DNA of 64,000 bases from Lycium barbarum. Taxonomy: Eukaryota; Streptophyta; Magnoliopsida; Solanales; Solanaceae. The notes below the pieces were generated by a model. The model saw only the letters and a list, made by a program, of their open reading frames with translations. It was not told the origin of the DNA and did no database searches. The position numbers and the translations under genes are program-made. Positions 1 through 11,754 of this stretch are shown piece after piece. Positions within the stretch are counted from its first letter, which is position 1. Each line of letters starts with the position of its first letter. Location of the stretch: the NCBI RefSeq assembly GCF_019175385.1, contig NC_083344.1, positions 22,018,380 through 22,082,379 of the forward strand. The letters are read 5' to 3'.

Positions 1-1253
1 AGCGACACGTTCTTATAGTCAGTTACTAATGCTGATACGAATTCTCTTATGAAGGTAACGACGTGATATCGACGGAGAACAAGTGAACGATATCTTAGCT
101 AAACGACCAAGGTATGTGAGGATAGTCCTTCTTTCTAATGGCATGAATCCTTTAACTTGAATCCCTATTCCTTTCATGAGTTCTTGCATCCTAAGAAGTT
201 AAAAGTTCATACTTATGAATGTCTATATGAGATAAGTAATACGATATGATGACACTAGAATGATGATGATATTATTCCTTGCCTACACTCACCTTATGTA
301 CTAGTCCTTTCAAGGTGAGGCGGAATGTCCATGATGGTTCCATAATGTAATCGGGGGATCACGACCTTACGTCACCCCGATAGAGTAAAGTTGATCATGA
401 GTCTTATATGGTAAGATAAGTATTTTATGATAAGCATATTACTATGAGCATTTATATTGAGCATGTCATGAGCATTTCACACCAGGCCTAGTTGGCGGGG
501 CAGACACCGCTTCGGCGGGCGGCGATACGGATACACCATGACCTACGGCCGTGGGCAGACACCACTAGTGGGCGGCATGAGATGGTACCCGGGACGCGGG
601 CTAATATTATTGATTATCACACCGTTCCGACATGGATGGGAAGCTTGCATATGATGCATACATGTTATGATAATAAGTAAGACCGCATGCATTACTTCAT
701 GTATGATTATCAGTCATATTCAGTTGTCTCATATTGATGTTATCCTCATATTACTAATGTTTCCTTTCATTATGTACGCCTCTCATACTCGGTACAATAT
801 TCGTACTGACGTCCTTACTTCGGACGCTGTGTTCATGCCCACAGGTAGACAGGGAGGAGAGCTTGGCCCAGGTCCTCAGTAGCTGTCAGCTGATAGATAG
901 CACTCCATTGTTCGGAGGTGCTTATGACTATTCTTTTGATGTACATTCATATATGCATATTTTGGGCATGACGGAGTCTTGTTCCGTCCATGTATTCATT
1001 ATGTTAGTAGAGGCTCGTAGATACGCAGTGTGGGTTAGATGGTCTCACAAGATGTTTCATATGTATGTGTATTATTTTGATGGCCAAGGGGAAAATGTAT
1101 ATGAAGTATTTATATTTTGATTAAATATGATTTTCCTACAATTGGTATGTAAAATTGATAAAAGAGTATTAAATGATCGAGACCAGCAGTAGAGTAAGCG
1201 GTGCTCGGTGATTGCTCCGGGTACCCGTCGCGGCCCCTAGCTGGGTCGTGACA
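1..1253 (+). mobile_element. Ty3/gypsy LTR, 5' end outside window
   Basis: The segment ends in GGGTCGTGACA, the usual 3' terminus of this LTR class. The sequence then switches to an unrelated minus-strand element at 1254. A conserved block near 779-850 (CGTACTGACGTCC, then GCTGTGTTCATGCCC and ACAGGTAGAC) recurs in the other gypsy-type LTRs of this window. No gag or pol reading frame is present, and the short open frames inside match nothing I recognise. It could be a solo LTR or the 3' LTR of an element lying outside the window. The target duplication cannot be tested because the left end is missing. Confidence 0.7.
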
Positions 1254-1454
1254 CTACAGGAAAAGAGGGTCAGTAATAATCTTTCCTACACTCTGGCTCT
1301 ATCGCACGATCTAAGATAGAAAGAAAGGTCAGTGATTCCTAAATTCCCCGCAGCCTCCTTTTTATAAGTGTGGTCGGCTTCACACCCATAAATAGGACTC
1401 TACCAGACACGGTCTGTAGATAATCTCTAGGACGAACTGCTCTGACAGCACTTT
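1254..1454 (-). mobile_element. Chromovirus-type 5' leader scrap with decayed primer site
   Basis: Read on the minus strand, this is the stretch just downstream of an LTR. It matches the leaders of the tandem array (45973-46130 and copies), with the same phrases about a cleared-up LTR boundary, GTCTGGTAGAGTCCT-like sequence, GGAGGCTGCGGGG and TTAGATCGTGCGATAGAGCC. It follows the LTR at 1455-3820 in the minus direction. It stops abruptly at 1253/1254, where the plus-strand LTR begins, so the plus-strand element probably inserted here. Confidence 0.7.
1439..1450 (-). other. Degenerate tRNA-iMet primer-binding site
   Basis: On the minus strand the sequence matches TGGTATCAGAGC at 10 of 12 positions and lies 4 bases from the LTR end at 1455. 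The position and match fit a mutated initiator-methionine primer site. Confidence 0.6.
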
Positions 1455-3820
1455 TGTCACGACCTAACCGATGAGCCGTGACGAGTGCCCGACCACTACT
1501 GGCCAAGCACTCCTGTGCTTGCATTTGCTTCTCACTGATTACCCTTGGACCATACACTATCTATAACTGAGCTATACTGTCTCCTGAACAACCAACACAA
1601 GAAACACTGGCTCGAGAACTCACGACCAACGCATACATATAAACATAAATACTGAGAGTTGCAGTGTAATCCGATTAGGCCGCTACATATACTGTACGAC
1701 AAAACAAGCGCCGACGAGGATGCATAACATCACGGCTACATATCACCGTCTACAAACCACTATGGAATACAGACTGTAGAAAAGACAGGACAAGGCTCCT
1801 ATCATACCCATATATTTATATATCAAAACAACATACTAAAAGGGCCGCAGCTCCGGATCTATGGAGCGCACTGACTGCCGCGGAGAGGATATCCTATTGG
1901 TCTGGATCGTCTGGCTGGCTACTTGATCCTGCAGGCATGAACGCAGCGTCCATAAGAAGGGAAGACAATACGAGCAATGTACTGAATATGTAAGGCATGA
2001 ATAACAACATAATGAAAGTATGAAGATAACGTAATATAAAAGAGATCAGCTTGTGACTTTGAATGCCTTTTTAAGGCAGATGTCGTGCATGCTTAGTTTT
2101 TTTTAAAATAAACCCTTTCCATATATACATATATAGTATCGTATCCGGTCGCTAAAGCATGGTGGAACATATAAATTGTCTTGTCCGGCCATTAAGGCGC
2201 GGTAAAATATATATAGTATCTTGTCCGGCCATTAAGGCGCAGTGGAATATATATATTGCCTTGTCCGGCCATTAAAGCGCGGTAAAATATATACAGTATC
2301 TTGTCCGGCCATTAAGGCGCGGTAAAATATATTTAATATCATGTCCGGCCATTAAGGCACGGTAAGTATCTAAATTACTCATATATAAATACATATAACA
2401 TGCACGAGAGCCCAATTAAAGGTTACTACTCTATCAGAGTGACGTAGGGTCGGTAACCTCCAATTTATATTATGGGTTATTCATCATCGCTATATCTCAC
2501 CTCGAAGGGACGAATAACATGAGATGAGACCAACAACAATGAATAAGATTGAGAAATCATGAAATAACTCAACATTCTCATATCATCATTGAAATCATAA
2601 ACTTGGAACCTTTAAACATAAAATCATCATTATCATTGTAATCATCATAGAACCATTCTCATCTTTAACATCATGAGAAGCTTTAAGAATCATGAACTTC
2701 TAGCTTTTGAAAACAAGGAGTTTATGGAAACATTTATGGAATCGTAACATAGGAATCATGCCTTTGAAAGAAAGGGACGAGCCTTAACATACCTGTGCAA
2801 CCTCCTATTATCTACGCTTATCCGTTCGTGCTCGTAAATCTACATTCAAGAGGATTCGCACTATCATTAGACTCATTGTTATATGCTTATGTTAGGTCTT
2901 CATATTAAACTATTCTATATCCTGCCGAAAATCGGGGAGCATCTCCCCTGTTTATATGCCTAGTCTGAAATCTCAATTCAACAACCAACAACAACAACAA
3001 TACCAACATCAATCATAATATTCTCAATACCAAAATACTCCATAAACATTCCATATGGGGTTTATCCCATATTTCTACCACCAAAACTATTGTACGGCTA
3101 TTTGACAGTTCTATCTCCATAAAGAAACCAAGATTGACATTAATAATAAGAGATTCATACCGTATTCCCACTAAAATAGCGATATCCTCAATATTCACCT
3201 CGATTCCAAGCCAAATTCCATCGCAAAATGATACTGTAATCATAACTATGTGCTCCCCGAGCCTCGATTAAGCAAAATCACTTTAAACCCTCAATTTTTT
3301 ATGACATAATTACCCTTTGTGTGGGCTGAGCCTTTGATCTGATTTAATTTTTGGTGAAAAAAAATGGGGTCGTGACCTTTTATAGGTGGGAAAAGTCGGT
3401 GACACTGTAGCAGTACTGTATTAGTTACTGTAGCAGCGCGGCTACTGTAGCGCGCGTTTCTGCTCTGTCTGCCTAACTTGTAAAGTCCATAATTCTCTAT
3501 TCCAATGTCGTATCGACGAGCGGTTTGTTGCGTTGGAAACGAGACTCGACCAACTTCATTGTAGAATTTTGAAACACCTTAAAACTCCTAATATACTAGG
3601 AGATATACCCCTCCAAAGTTGTCCCAAAATTCTGTCAACTTTTTTCCAAATTTTTGACAAACTTATTTTCTTCGATTTGCTTGAGCCTGGGACTTTTAGA
3701 TACCTGCTTAACACTTATTAAGAGTATTCATTAGCCTTATAAGGGTTCCATGATCTCTCCGAGCTTACGTTAGTCTACTTACAACGCAAACGACGCAAAA
3801 AAAAAATTTGAGGTGTAATA
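1455..3820 (-). mobile_element. Ty3/gypsy LTR (same family as the solo LTR at 6405-9012)
   Basis: In plus coordinates it opens with TGTCACGACC and closes with GAGGTGTAATA, the reverse complements of an LTR end and an LTR start. Both termini and the general layout match the solo LTR at 6405-9012. The conserved LTR block appears inverted at about 1926-2001 (GGCATGAACGCAGCGTC). A 40-bp tandem array lies at 2141-2370. The adjoining leader and primer-site remnant at 1254-1454 make this the 5' LTR of a minus-strand element. The terminal dinucleotide at 3819-3820 has mutated (TG to TA in the LTR sense). Confidence 0.7.
2141..2370. repeat. 40-bp tandem repeat, about six units
   Basis: Units start at 2141, 2181, 2221, 2261, 2301 and 2341, exactly 40 bp apart. 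Each holds a GC-rich core like TTGTCCGGCCATTAAGGCGC followed by an AT-rich tail (AAAATATATA). The first unit is the most diverged. The array lies inside the minus-strand LTR 1455-3820 and is not seen in the related solo LTR. Confidence 0.9.
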
Positions 3821-4194
3821 ACCATCTTGAGAATTCACCTGGCCTTGAGAGGAAATCAGTAAAAATATTATCTTTTCCCTTTGGTGACACCTAATGTTCA
3901 CCTCATAAGTCGCGTATTCTGATTTTAAAATTCCCGAGTTAAAGATGGAGCAAGGATGCACCCTCAAAAAATTAAAATTTCAAAAATCCCGAGAAAATTG
4001 TAAAAAATTGACATTTAATTATTATTCTGTAAAAATTGATGGTTACAAGAAAATTACGAGTTATTTACTTTCATAAATATCATTCAAAAATAAAATACAT
4101 ATCCCGCTCCGTCTAATTTGGGAAAATTGTTAATTAAGATGACGTAACAATTACGACTCATTTTGACCGCATTTTTTTTTACATTTCTTAAATA
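3821..4194. other. AT-rich non-coding flank, probably retroelement remnant
   Basis: No reading frame or element terminus is visible. It is the left flank of the chromovirus insertion, and its last five bases (AAATA) are duplicated at 30590-30594. Before that insertion it was therefore continuous with 30595 onward, the AT-rich start of the Tat/Ogre LTR region. It may belong to that LTR, which is inference only. Confidence 0.5.
4190..4194. repeat. Target-site duplication, left copy (AAATA)
   Basis: Five bases directly before the chromovirus terminus TGTCACG at 4195. They are identical to 30590-30594 directly after the other terminus. Confidence 0.85.
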
Positions 4195-5383
4195 TGTCAC
4201 GACCCATTTTAGCCTAGGTCATGCGGGCACCTACCATTCCCACCTCGGTAGGCGAACCCTTAGATCAATGTGCACAATCAATGAATATAATGAAATAGCG
4301 GAAGAAGTATAGATAAGTGCGGAAGTAAATGTATCCACCCTAGTATCTGGTCTGGTCATATAAGAGCATTTAAATCTGAATACTAAGGTCTGAATAATAA
4401 TACATAAAATGTCTCAAATCATGTCTTGAGTGAAAAGTAAGACATAAGCAATAAAAGAGTTTTCGAGGACAGCGGACACCATGCTCACCCTGGAAAACTC
4501 AAGTAGAAGCTGAGGAATCGATCAGCCACGAGTCAGAGAAGTAGATCCCGCCTGATACTCAGCATTCATAAAAGAATGCAACAATCGCAGGTCAGTACAA
4601 ACAACAGTACTGGTAGGCATCATAGGCCGACTAAGCATAGTTAACACAATGCAGAAGATAACGCAGATAAACAAGTAAACCAATCACACATGGGACAATA
4701 TAATCGTAACCGAGTATCCATCAACACTTATGTAAGTATCTAATCCTAATATAATAAGTCTGAGTCTATCTAATCCTGGAACAATCAACACAATAGAATC
4801 AACAATACAATCCATCACAATACAATCATCACGACATCTCACTCAAGTCATAATGCAATGCAATGCAATGCACCAATGGTATGAATGTGATGCCATGCCA
4901 TGCTATGAAAATGAGATGCACACATATACTCTGGATGGAAATATTGACGTCTCGGCAGCACAACCCAGTGTGACTCGCGAAGTCTGAGTGTCACCCGTTC
5001 CGGATCTTTGCCAAACAGACAGACGGGACCCTAGCTAATTGCTCACAGGGGGAGTCTCACCGGCACCACTCCGGGGGACCCGCAGAGCCCATGCACTACA
5101 ATCGAATCTGGGATAACATCGGAAACAGCCATGCACAACGATGCCTGAATATAACCATCGGACATCGGCCTCTTCACAATCACTCAAAAGAGTTGTCAAA
5201 TATCAGTTTCATAAATCAATGATTCCAGAATAGAACCTCGAACATCGGCCTCCTCACAATCACTCAAGTAAAAGAGTTTAGCAAGTATCAGTTTCATATA
5301 GACAACGACTCCGGAATGGATGATAATATGAGAGAATGCGTGCAATGCATATGTCAATCATCAACAAGTAAGCTCAATATCAC

Positions 5384-5527
5384 AAGTACCTCAACGGGGT
5401 ACACCAACAATATATCACATCATAATACCACCAGTGGGTATGCCAATATATATCAATAGCTCAAGTACCAACAGTGGGTACGCTAATAATGTATCATAGT
5501 ACAAATACCAACAACGGGTAAGTCAAT
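5384..5527. repeat. About 40-bp tandem repeat in chromovirus LTR
   Basis: Four units contain a TACC...GGGTA core (for example TACCAACAGTGGGTA) followed by an AT-rich spacer such as CCAATAATATATCA. The matching array in the 5' LTR lies at about 28964-29108, so the array predates integration of this copy. Confidence 0.75.
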
Positions 5528-6399
5528 CCTATCCCAAATTAAGACAACAAACGACATTCGCTATCTACCAACTACACATGGCGTCAAGCCAACACAATTA
5601 AACAATCAAACACATATAACAGGGTGGCTTGTCCCAACAAACATCAAGGCCCAACATAAGGCAATATCCATCCTAACTTCACACCCGAAGGTTCACATGC
5701 TTTCTCCGACATCATAATCTAAATATGTGATTCACTATACGAAGTCTCACCAAAGGTAAGCTATAACCTACCTGGACTGCCGAACTACAACACCAACAAG
5801 TCACTCTATCGCCTTGCCCTTTCTCTGAAGCTCAGAACCAAAGTATCCTAAGCAAAATCAAATTCTAAATTAGAAATCATTAATAATGATACTAATATTG
5901 CTATGATATCAATTAGGTCCATTTTAACCCTAGAAATTGGGGAAACGGGCCCACAAAGGCGAAACGGGAAATTCACCGGTAAAATACCAAATTGAATCCT
6001 AGGTAATCATAACCTCATCATTAATTGTTGATTTAGCTAAAGAATTATCCCCAAATCTGATTTCTAGTAAAAAAAAACCCTAATTGGGTATGAACCCTAA
6101 TCTCCAAATCCGAAATTCAACCTTAAAAGTTAAAGATATATGATTACTAAGCTTAGATTCATCACATTCTAACATTAACATCATCAATTTATCAAGTATA
6201 CTCTTAGATAAAAACTCCCCAAATCCTCCTTCAAATTCCATTTCTAAAGGATTGAAAAAAGAAGGGGAAAGTCTAAGATGATTGTGATTAAAGAGAAGTA
6301 AAGGATTAGACAAGGTTTTACCTCCATGATTTCCTTCAATTTGTCTCCAAGAACATCCTTCCCAAGACTCAATATCGAGATATGAAATAATGAGGGTCT

Positions 6400-6404
6400 A
6401 AGAC
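6400..6404. repeat. Target-site duplication of solo LTR, left (AAGAC)
   Basis: AAGAC precedes the solo LTR and is repeated at 9013-9017. The paralogous LTR at 27666-30589 keeps the undisturbed site GGGTCTAAGACTCATTTAA near 29928, which confirms the insertion point. Confidence 0.9.
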
Positions 6405-7356
6405 TATCACGACCCAGCCGAATGGCCGCGACGGGCACCCGGTGCTAACCCACCCGGGCACCTCTTATCATACTTTCACATTAACATCTAGGTGAGCCAC
6501 ATATTATATCATACTTTCTATCCATCAATCATACTAATCCCATTGGACAATCAATACACTTATATCATCATTAGCAATTATGCCCATATCAATGTACATA
6601 AGCCGTCGAGGCTAACAAAATGACATCCAAAATATAGACCGACAAGGACAAATACATCTAACCATATACACATGTCTACGAGCCTCTGACGAGAGTATGT
6701 CATATCATATATGCGGGACAGGACCCCGCTATGCCCATAAATATGTACACAAAAGAATCAATACCAAAAGTTATAGCTCCGAATGAAATGGGGCTCCGCT
6801 ATGCAGTCCCTGAGAAATATAGCTATGGATCAAGCCTATCTCCCTGGCCACCTGTGAGCATGACGCAGCGTCTACAAACAAAAGGACGTCAGTACAAAAA
6901 ATGTACTGAGTATGTAAAGCATGATCAATATCATTATAGAAGCATAATATGCAACAAAAGAAATAGCATAAGATGGGAGATAGTAGTATCATCGTCATAA
7001 GCACTTACTTGCTTTTCATCGGGACTTTCCTTTTCTAATGCGAGATTGTGTACATAAATCCGTATCTGTATCTGTATTCATATCCGTACTCATTTGCATT
7101 TCGTATCCATAGTCGTATTCATATACATATTCTTATTCGTATTCGTATCGTATTCGTGTTCATACTCATATCTATATCATATACATAGCATTTACATAGC
7201 ATACCCCACCATGAAGGTTCGGTGTTTCACGTACCCGACCATGGCTAGGCTCGGTTATCATATATACCTGGCCAACCAAGGCTCAGGGTTACACATACCT
7301 GGCCCTACCAAGGCTACAGGGTTATCCGTACCCAACTGCAGTGGTGCGCGCGCATC

Positions 7357-7361
<5 letters not shown>

Positions 7362-7411
<50 letters not shown>
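7362..7411. repeat. (AT)n microsatellite
   Basis: About 25 uninterrupted AT dinucleotides within the solo LTR. They produce a spurious tyrosine/isoleucine-rich open frame on the plus strand. Confidence 0.95.
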
Positions 7412-7412
<1 letters not shown>

Positions 7413-8482
7413 TTATATTCTACCCGGCCATATAAGCTCGGGGTTTCATAATAGCCTCACATAGGCACATATACGTAAAGGCTCATAGGCATCTTTAGCA
7501 TCATTACTATTATCATCGTTGTCATTATCGTTATCGCTATTATCGTCGTTCATTACATCTATCCTTATAGGATTACTCGTCATATGAGGAATTTAGTACA
7601 ATTGTAACATATCGAGAATCATGAGCTTAATAGATTTTGGAGATAGCCTCATTTGGAGGACAACATAGGCTTATAGAGGATTAGATATTTGGCCAAAGAA
7701 CCATGCCTTATGAAAGAAGGGTTAGCCTTACATACCTTTCCGTTTAACTATTCTATCACTTGCACGTTCTCCTCCAATGCTCACGTTTCTACCTTCATTA
7801 GAGTTATACTATCATTAGAAAATCGATAACTTAGCATACATGACTAAAGCTATAGAAAATTTGACAGCACCTCATTTATTTACACGACTTCCTCAATATC
7901 ATATATCAACTCCCAAACATCAATCATAACATTCACAATATCATAACAACACTCTTTATTCACATACATTATCCTTACTTCTCAATTCACTTCCAATTCA
8001 ACCATATTCATAGTCATAGCACACTATTATATTCACTCATATACAATGTTTTTCCCATGTTCTCAATATCATTTATAACATTATTATATTCATAACATAT
8101 CGAGAATCATTACTCAACCCAAGGTACTATTCACAAACATCACTATTCTCTCATTCAAGACTCATTTTCTATACCCCTCTACAATCCAAGTGTTTCAACT
8201 TTCAAACACCTTAAACAACATGGAAATACCATAAAACTTACCTTAGATGGTGTGGGAATGAATCTTGAGTGGAAATACTTCACTTGAACCAAACCCTAGT
8301 TCTCCTCCAATGTAATTTCTTGTGGTCCTCTAACCCTTGGAAGCTTTCTAACACATAAACACTTGATTCTAGTCTTTGATCTTTGTGTTCTCTTGGACTT
8401 GAGTGGAATATGCTTAGAGAAGCGTTTTTGAGCTCTCAACACTTGTAGAATATGAAAAATGAAGTAAAAGAACCCAAGGCAT

Positions 8483-8491
8483 CTATTTATA
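8483..8491 (-). promoter_or_regulatory. TATA box of the solo LTR
   Basis: TATAAATAG on the minus strand, the LTR sense. It lies 44 bp downstream of the nearest palindrome of the 8535-8657 cluster. The identical box TATAAATAG occurs in the Athila-like LTRs and in the Tat/Ogre LTR. Confidence 0.6.
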
Positions 8492-8534
8492 CAAACACTA
8501 AAAATCAGCCCGTCGGGACTTCCACGGACACTTA

Positions 8535-8657
8535 TACGATCCGTATAACATTGTACGACCCGTATAAGTGGTCGTGGTTCACCAACCAGAATATCATCTC
8601 CCTGCTGGGAGTTATACGGACACCTTATACGGACCGTATAAAGTTATACGGACCGTA
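8535..8657 (-). promoter_or_regulatory. Paired 11-bp palindromes upstream of the solo-LTR TATA box
   Basis: Palindromes of the TACGGWCCGTA type start at 8535 and 8554 (diverged) and at 8628 and 8647 (exact), each pair exactly 19 bp apart. In LTR sense each pair is preceded by an ACGACCAC half-site. The same module, with the same 19-bp spacing, makes up the clusters of the unrelated Athila-like element. Confidence 0.7.
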
Positions 8658-9012
8658 TAAGTGGTCGTATAACTCCACTCCTCTGAAATGGTTTCCGTCG
8701 TTTCGTTCGATCTCCAATCTTTATGGAACCTTCTTGACACTTGTATAATACTTTATTAACAATCTAAGGGACGTTATAACTCTTCTCCAAAACATCATTA
8801 AGTCATCATTACCTTAGTAATCGTAAATCATTTTGAATACATAACATATACCTTGCCTTTCCTCGGCAGCTTTCTTCCCTTATCTCGAATGTCTTTGAAA
8901 TCTTAATTAGGGGCATCAAATGTCATCTCTCACTTATGGAAATACCGTATATTTCGTGCTCTTCGTTAGTCTATTAATTGTGCATCAACGGAATATTTTT
9001 CGAGGTGTAACA

Positions 9013-9017
9013 AAGAC
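9013..9017. repeat. Target-site duplication of solo LTR, right (AAGAC)
   Basis: Directly follows the terminus GGTGTAACA and is identical to 6400-6404. Confidence 0.9.
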
Positions 9018-9044
9018 TCATTTAATGCACAGTCACTGGCCGTC

Positions 9045-9099
9045 ACCGCTTTAGCGGTAACTGGACCGGCCCAGTGGCCACCTGACCGCTTCTGCGGTC
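9045..9099. promoter_or_regulatory. GC-rich palindromes in chromovirus U3 (3' LTR)
   Basis: ACCGCTTTAGCGGT at 9045-9058 and GACCGCTTCTGCGGTC at 9084-9099 are perfect or near-perfect palindromes. Matching copies lie in the 5' LTR at 29967-30052. They are in the U3 part of the LTR, so a regulatory role is possible but unproven. Confidence 0.5.
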
Positions 9100-9678
9100 G
9101 AGCCAAAAGGGCTGGTACGGCTTCAGTGGCAGGACCACTGCCCCAACGGTTTCGCTGCTGCGGTGCTGGTGCTGCCAAAGAGGGCACCAGACACCAGAAA
9201 CTTGGCCTAAGTTTATCGTTTCGATCCGATTTTTGGACTAACTCCCGAGACCATCTGCTCACATACCAAATACCTAGTGCCACATAAAAACGCGCTACAA
9301 TCGTGCCTATGTCCTCGGAATTCCCAATGGAGGTCTCGTTGACCGAGTCAACCATCGATGCCTTAATTCCCATTTCCCATCCAATGTCCCGAAATGCATC
9401 CGAATGCATTGGGACCCAAATCAAATGCACACACAAGTTCTAAATGACTATCCGAACCTCTCGAAATTGACGGAATTCCAAAAAAGGTTTGTTTGCCCAA
9501 AAGTCAACTTCGAGTCAACTACTTTAACTTTTAAGCCTTTATTTTCACCAAAAGTTACCCGAATTCAGTCTAGACACCTCGAGAAGCGTATCAACAATTC
9601 CCTCAGGTCAAAAGGGAGCTAATCAATGCTCGGGAGCGGGCGAAAGTGCTAAAAGAACTATAATGACCAAACGGGTCG

Positions 9679-9942
9679 TTACATCACATACAAATTGAAC
9701 TGTTGCTCATCCTCAAGCAAAGAAAAGAAGGGAAGCAGGAAAATACCTGAATAAGTGACCAATTGGGGATATCGTCTGCGCATGTTAGACTCAGTCTCCC
9801 AAGTAGCCTCTTCCACAGGACGGTGCTTCCATTGCACTTTCACAAAAGCAATCTCCTTGGATCTCAACTTTCGAACCTGCCAATCCCAGATCACGATAGG
9901 CTCCTCTTCATAAGTCAAATTATCATCAAGCAATATAGAATC
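9679..9942 (-). pseudogene. Chromodomain at the C-terminus of chromovirus pol
   Basis: Read on the minus strand, the frame holds EEEPIVIWDWQVRKLRSKEI, then VKVQWKHRPVEEATWE, then MRRRYPQL. This is the chromodomain signature of Tekay/Del-type integrases: the aromatic residues, VKVQW and EEATWE are all present. In chromoviruses this domain directs integration toward particular chromatin, as known for the family. A stop near 9940-9942 separates it from the integrase in the same frame. The tail after QLVTYSG is unconserved. The LTR begins at 9683, so the last codons would overlap it. Confidence 0.85.
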
Positions 9943-11478
9943 TCAATGGACAATATAGGTACCATCGGCATGGTACTTCATCAGCATCGAAACATGAAAG
10001 ATCGGGTGACCTCCCACCAAGCCTGGCGGTAATGCTAACTCATAAGCTACATCACCTATACAATTCACGATCTCAAATGGGGCAATGTATCTACGGCTCA
10101 ACTTTCTCCTCTTACCAAACCTCATAACACCCTTCATGGGTGAAACCTTCAATAGAACCTGATCACCAATAGCAAACTTCAAATCCCGAACCTTCCGGTC
10201 CACATACATCTTCTGCCGGCTCTGAGCTGCCATGAGGCTGGACTGAATAACTCTCACTCTATCAAGGGACTCTCTCAATAGATCTGTGCTCCCAGGTCGA
10301 GCCTCGAATCCATCGAACCAACCAATCAGAGATCTATACCTCGAACCATATAAGGCCTCAAAAGCCATACCAATACTCGAATGATAATTGTTGTTTTACG
10401 CAAACTCCACCAAGGGCAATTGCTGATCCCAATGACCACTAAAATCAATAGCACGCACTCCTAACATGTCCTCGAGCACCTGAATGGTCCGCTCGGACTG
10501 GCCATCGGTCTGGGGATGGAAAGTTGTACTAAAGTCCAATCGGCTACCCAACTCGTCATGAAATGCTCTCCAGAATCAGGAGGTGAAGATAGTACCCCGA
10601 TCAGATACAACAGAAATAGGGATCCCATGTAATCTCATAATATCCCGAATAAACATCTTGGCCAACTTCTCTGCGGCAAAAGTAACCTGAACCGAAACAA
10701 AGTGAGCGAACTTAGTCAATCGATCCACTATCACCCAAATAGAAACAAACTTGCCAAGGGTCTTCGGAAGACCCGTGACAAAATCCATGGTAATCCTCTC
10801 CCAGTTCCACCCAGGAATGGGCATCCTCTGAAACACCCCACCGGGTCGCTGGTGCTCATACTTTACTTGTTGACAATTTCCACACTTCGCCACAAAATCA
10901 ACAATATCCCTCTTCATACGGCGCCACCAATAGTGCTGTCTCAAGTCACGGTACATCTTAGTCACTCCCAGATGAATGGAATAGCGAGAGCTGTAGGCCT
11001 CAGATAAGATCAACTGAATCCGGTCACCAACACGAGGAACACATACGCGTCCTCTAATCCTCAGAATGCCCCCAGAATCAATCACGACCTCCTTGGCCTC
11101 ACCTCTTGACACCCTATCTCGGATCTTGCTCAACTTAGAATCCTCAAACTGATGAGCCTTAATCCGATCCAATAATGATGATCTCTCCTCTATACAAGAA
11201 AAAATCCTCCCCGGGGTCGAGATGTCGAGATGGACAAAACTGTTGGCCAAAGTCTGAACCTCCATGGCCAACGGAAGCTCGGAAACAACCAATCGAGCTA
11301 AACTCCCCATACTCACTGCCTTGTGACTCAAGGCATCGGCCACCACATTGGTTTTACCAGGGTGATACAGAATAGAGATGTCATAATCCTTCAGGAGCTC
11401 TATCCATCGGCGCTGGCTGGAATTGAGATCCCTCTGAGTAAACACATGCTGAAGGCTACGGTGATCGGTGAAAACCTT
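9943..11478 (-). pseudogene. Chromovirus RNase H end and integrase
   Basis: The frame runs from the end of RNase H (RRWIELLKDYDI, then HPGKTNVVADALSHK near the start) into integrase. The zinc-binding part reads HLGVTKMYRDLRQHYWW, then KCGNCQQVK. In the catalytic core the first Asp is in TMDFVTGLP, the second in SVVSDRGTIF and the Glu in GQSERTIQVLEDM. The C-terminal part has the GDQVLLKVSPMKGVMRFG and GPFEI-like (APFEIVNCIG) segments. Stops interrupt the frame near 10573-10575 and near 10390, and again before the chromodomain. All triad residues are still visible, but the protein cannot be made whole. Confidence 0.9.
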
Positions 11479-11754
11479 TCAATGGACACCGTACAAGTAA
11501 TGCCACCAAAGCTTAAAAGTGAATACTACGGCTAACAACTCTAAATCATCAGTAGGGTAATTCTTCTCGTGAACTTTCAACTGACGAGAAGCATAAGCTG
11601 GCACTCTACCTTCCTGCATCAACACCATACCCAAACCTATACGGGAAGCATCACAATAGACCTGGAAGTCCTTGCTCTTCACAGGTAAGGCTAGGATAGG
11701 GGTTGTGGTCAAAAGAAACTTGCGCTTTTGAAAGGTATCCTCACAATCATCCAT
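11479..11754 (-). pseudogene. Chromovirus RNase H domain
   Basis: Minus-strand frame with [17 protein letters not shown] (connection), then [16 protein letters not shown] containing the first catalytic Asp, then [20 protein letters not shown]. The usual catalytic Glu motif, HEKNYPTHDLELAAV in relatives, reads [12 protein letters not shown] here, so the His before the ELE segment is changed. The domain follows reverse transcriptase and precedes integrase in the same frame. Confidence 0.85.

Larger units (their letters stand above)
6405..9012 (-). mobile_element. Solo LTR of a Ty3/gypsy element, nested in the chromovirus LTR
   Basis: The plus-strand ends are TATCACGACCC and GAGGTGTAACA; the LTR-sense terminus CA has become TA. 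AAGAC flanks both sides and the empty site survives in the partner LTR, so this is a clean solo LTR of 2608 bp left by LTR-LTR recombination. It is of the same family as the LTR at 1455-3820. In LTR sense the order is start (9012), a palindrome cluster at 8657-8535, a TATA box at 8491-8483, the conserved block near 6925-6853, and the end. The microsatellite at 7362-7411 and the ACAC-rich repeats around 7200-7340 are low complexity. Confidence 0.93.
4195..9683 (-). mobile_element. Chromovirus 3' LTR, interrupted by a solo LTR
   Basis: Plus-strand ends are TGTCACGACCC at 4195 and GGGTCGTTACA at 9683. The sequence is homologous along its length to the 5' LTR 27666-30589. Without the nested solo LTR and its extra target duplication it is about 2.88 kb. 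It contains two roughly 82-bp repeat units near 5157-5330 (the partner LTR has three to four), a 40-bp tandem array at 5384-5527 and GC-rich palindromes at 9045-9099. Short open frames at 6080-6438 and 8966-9436 lie in LTR sequence and are not believed. Confidence 0.9.

Noticed and set aside
2141..2370. CRISPR-like periodic array
   Set aside because: The units are contiguous 40-bp tandem repeats with no unique spacers, lying in a plant LTR.
7094..7435. 113-codon open frame as a gene
   Set aside because: It is composed of TAC/TAT-rich low-complexity sequence and the (AT)n run within a solo LTR.
8966..9436. 156-codon minus-strand frame as a gene
   Set aside because: It spans the boundary between a solo LTR and the host LTR, so it was created by the insertion.
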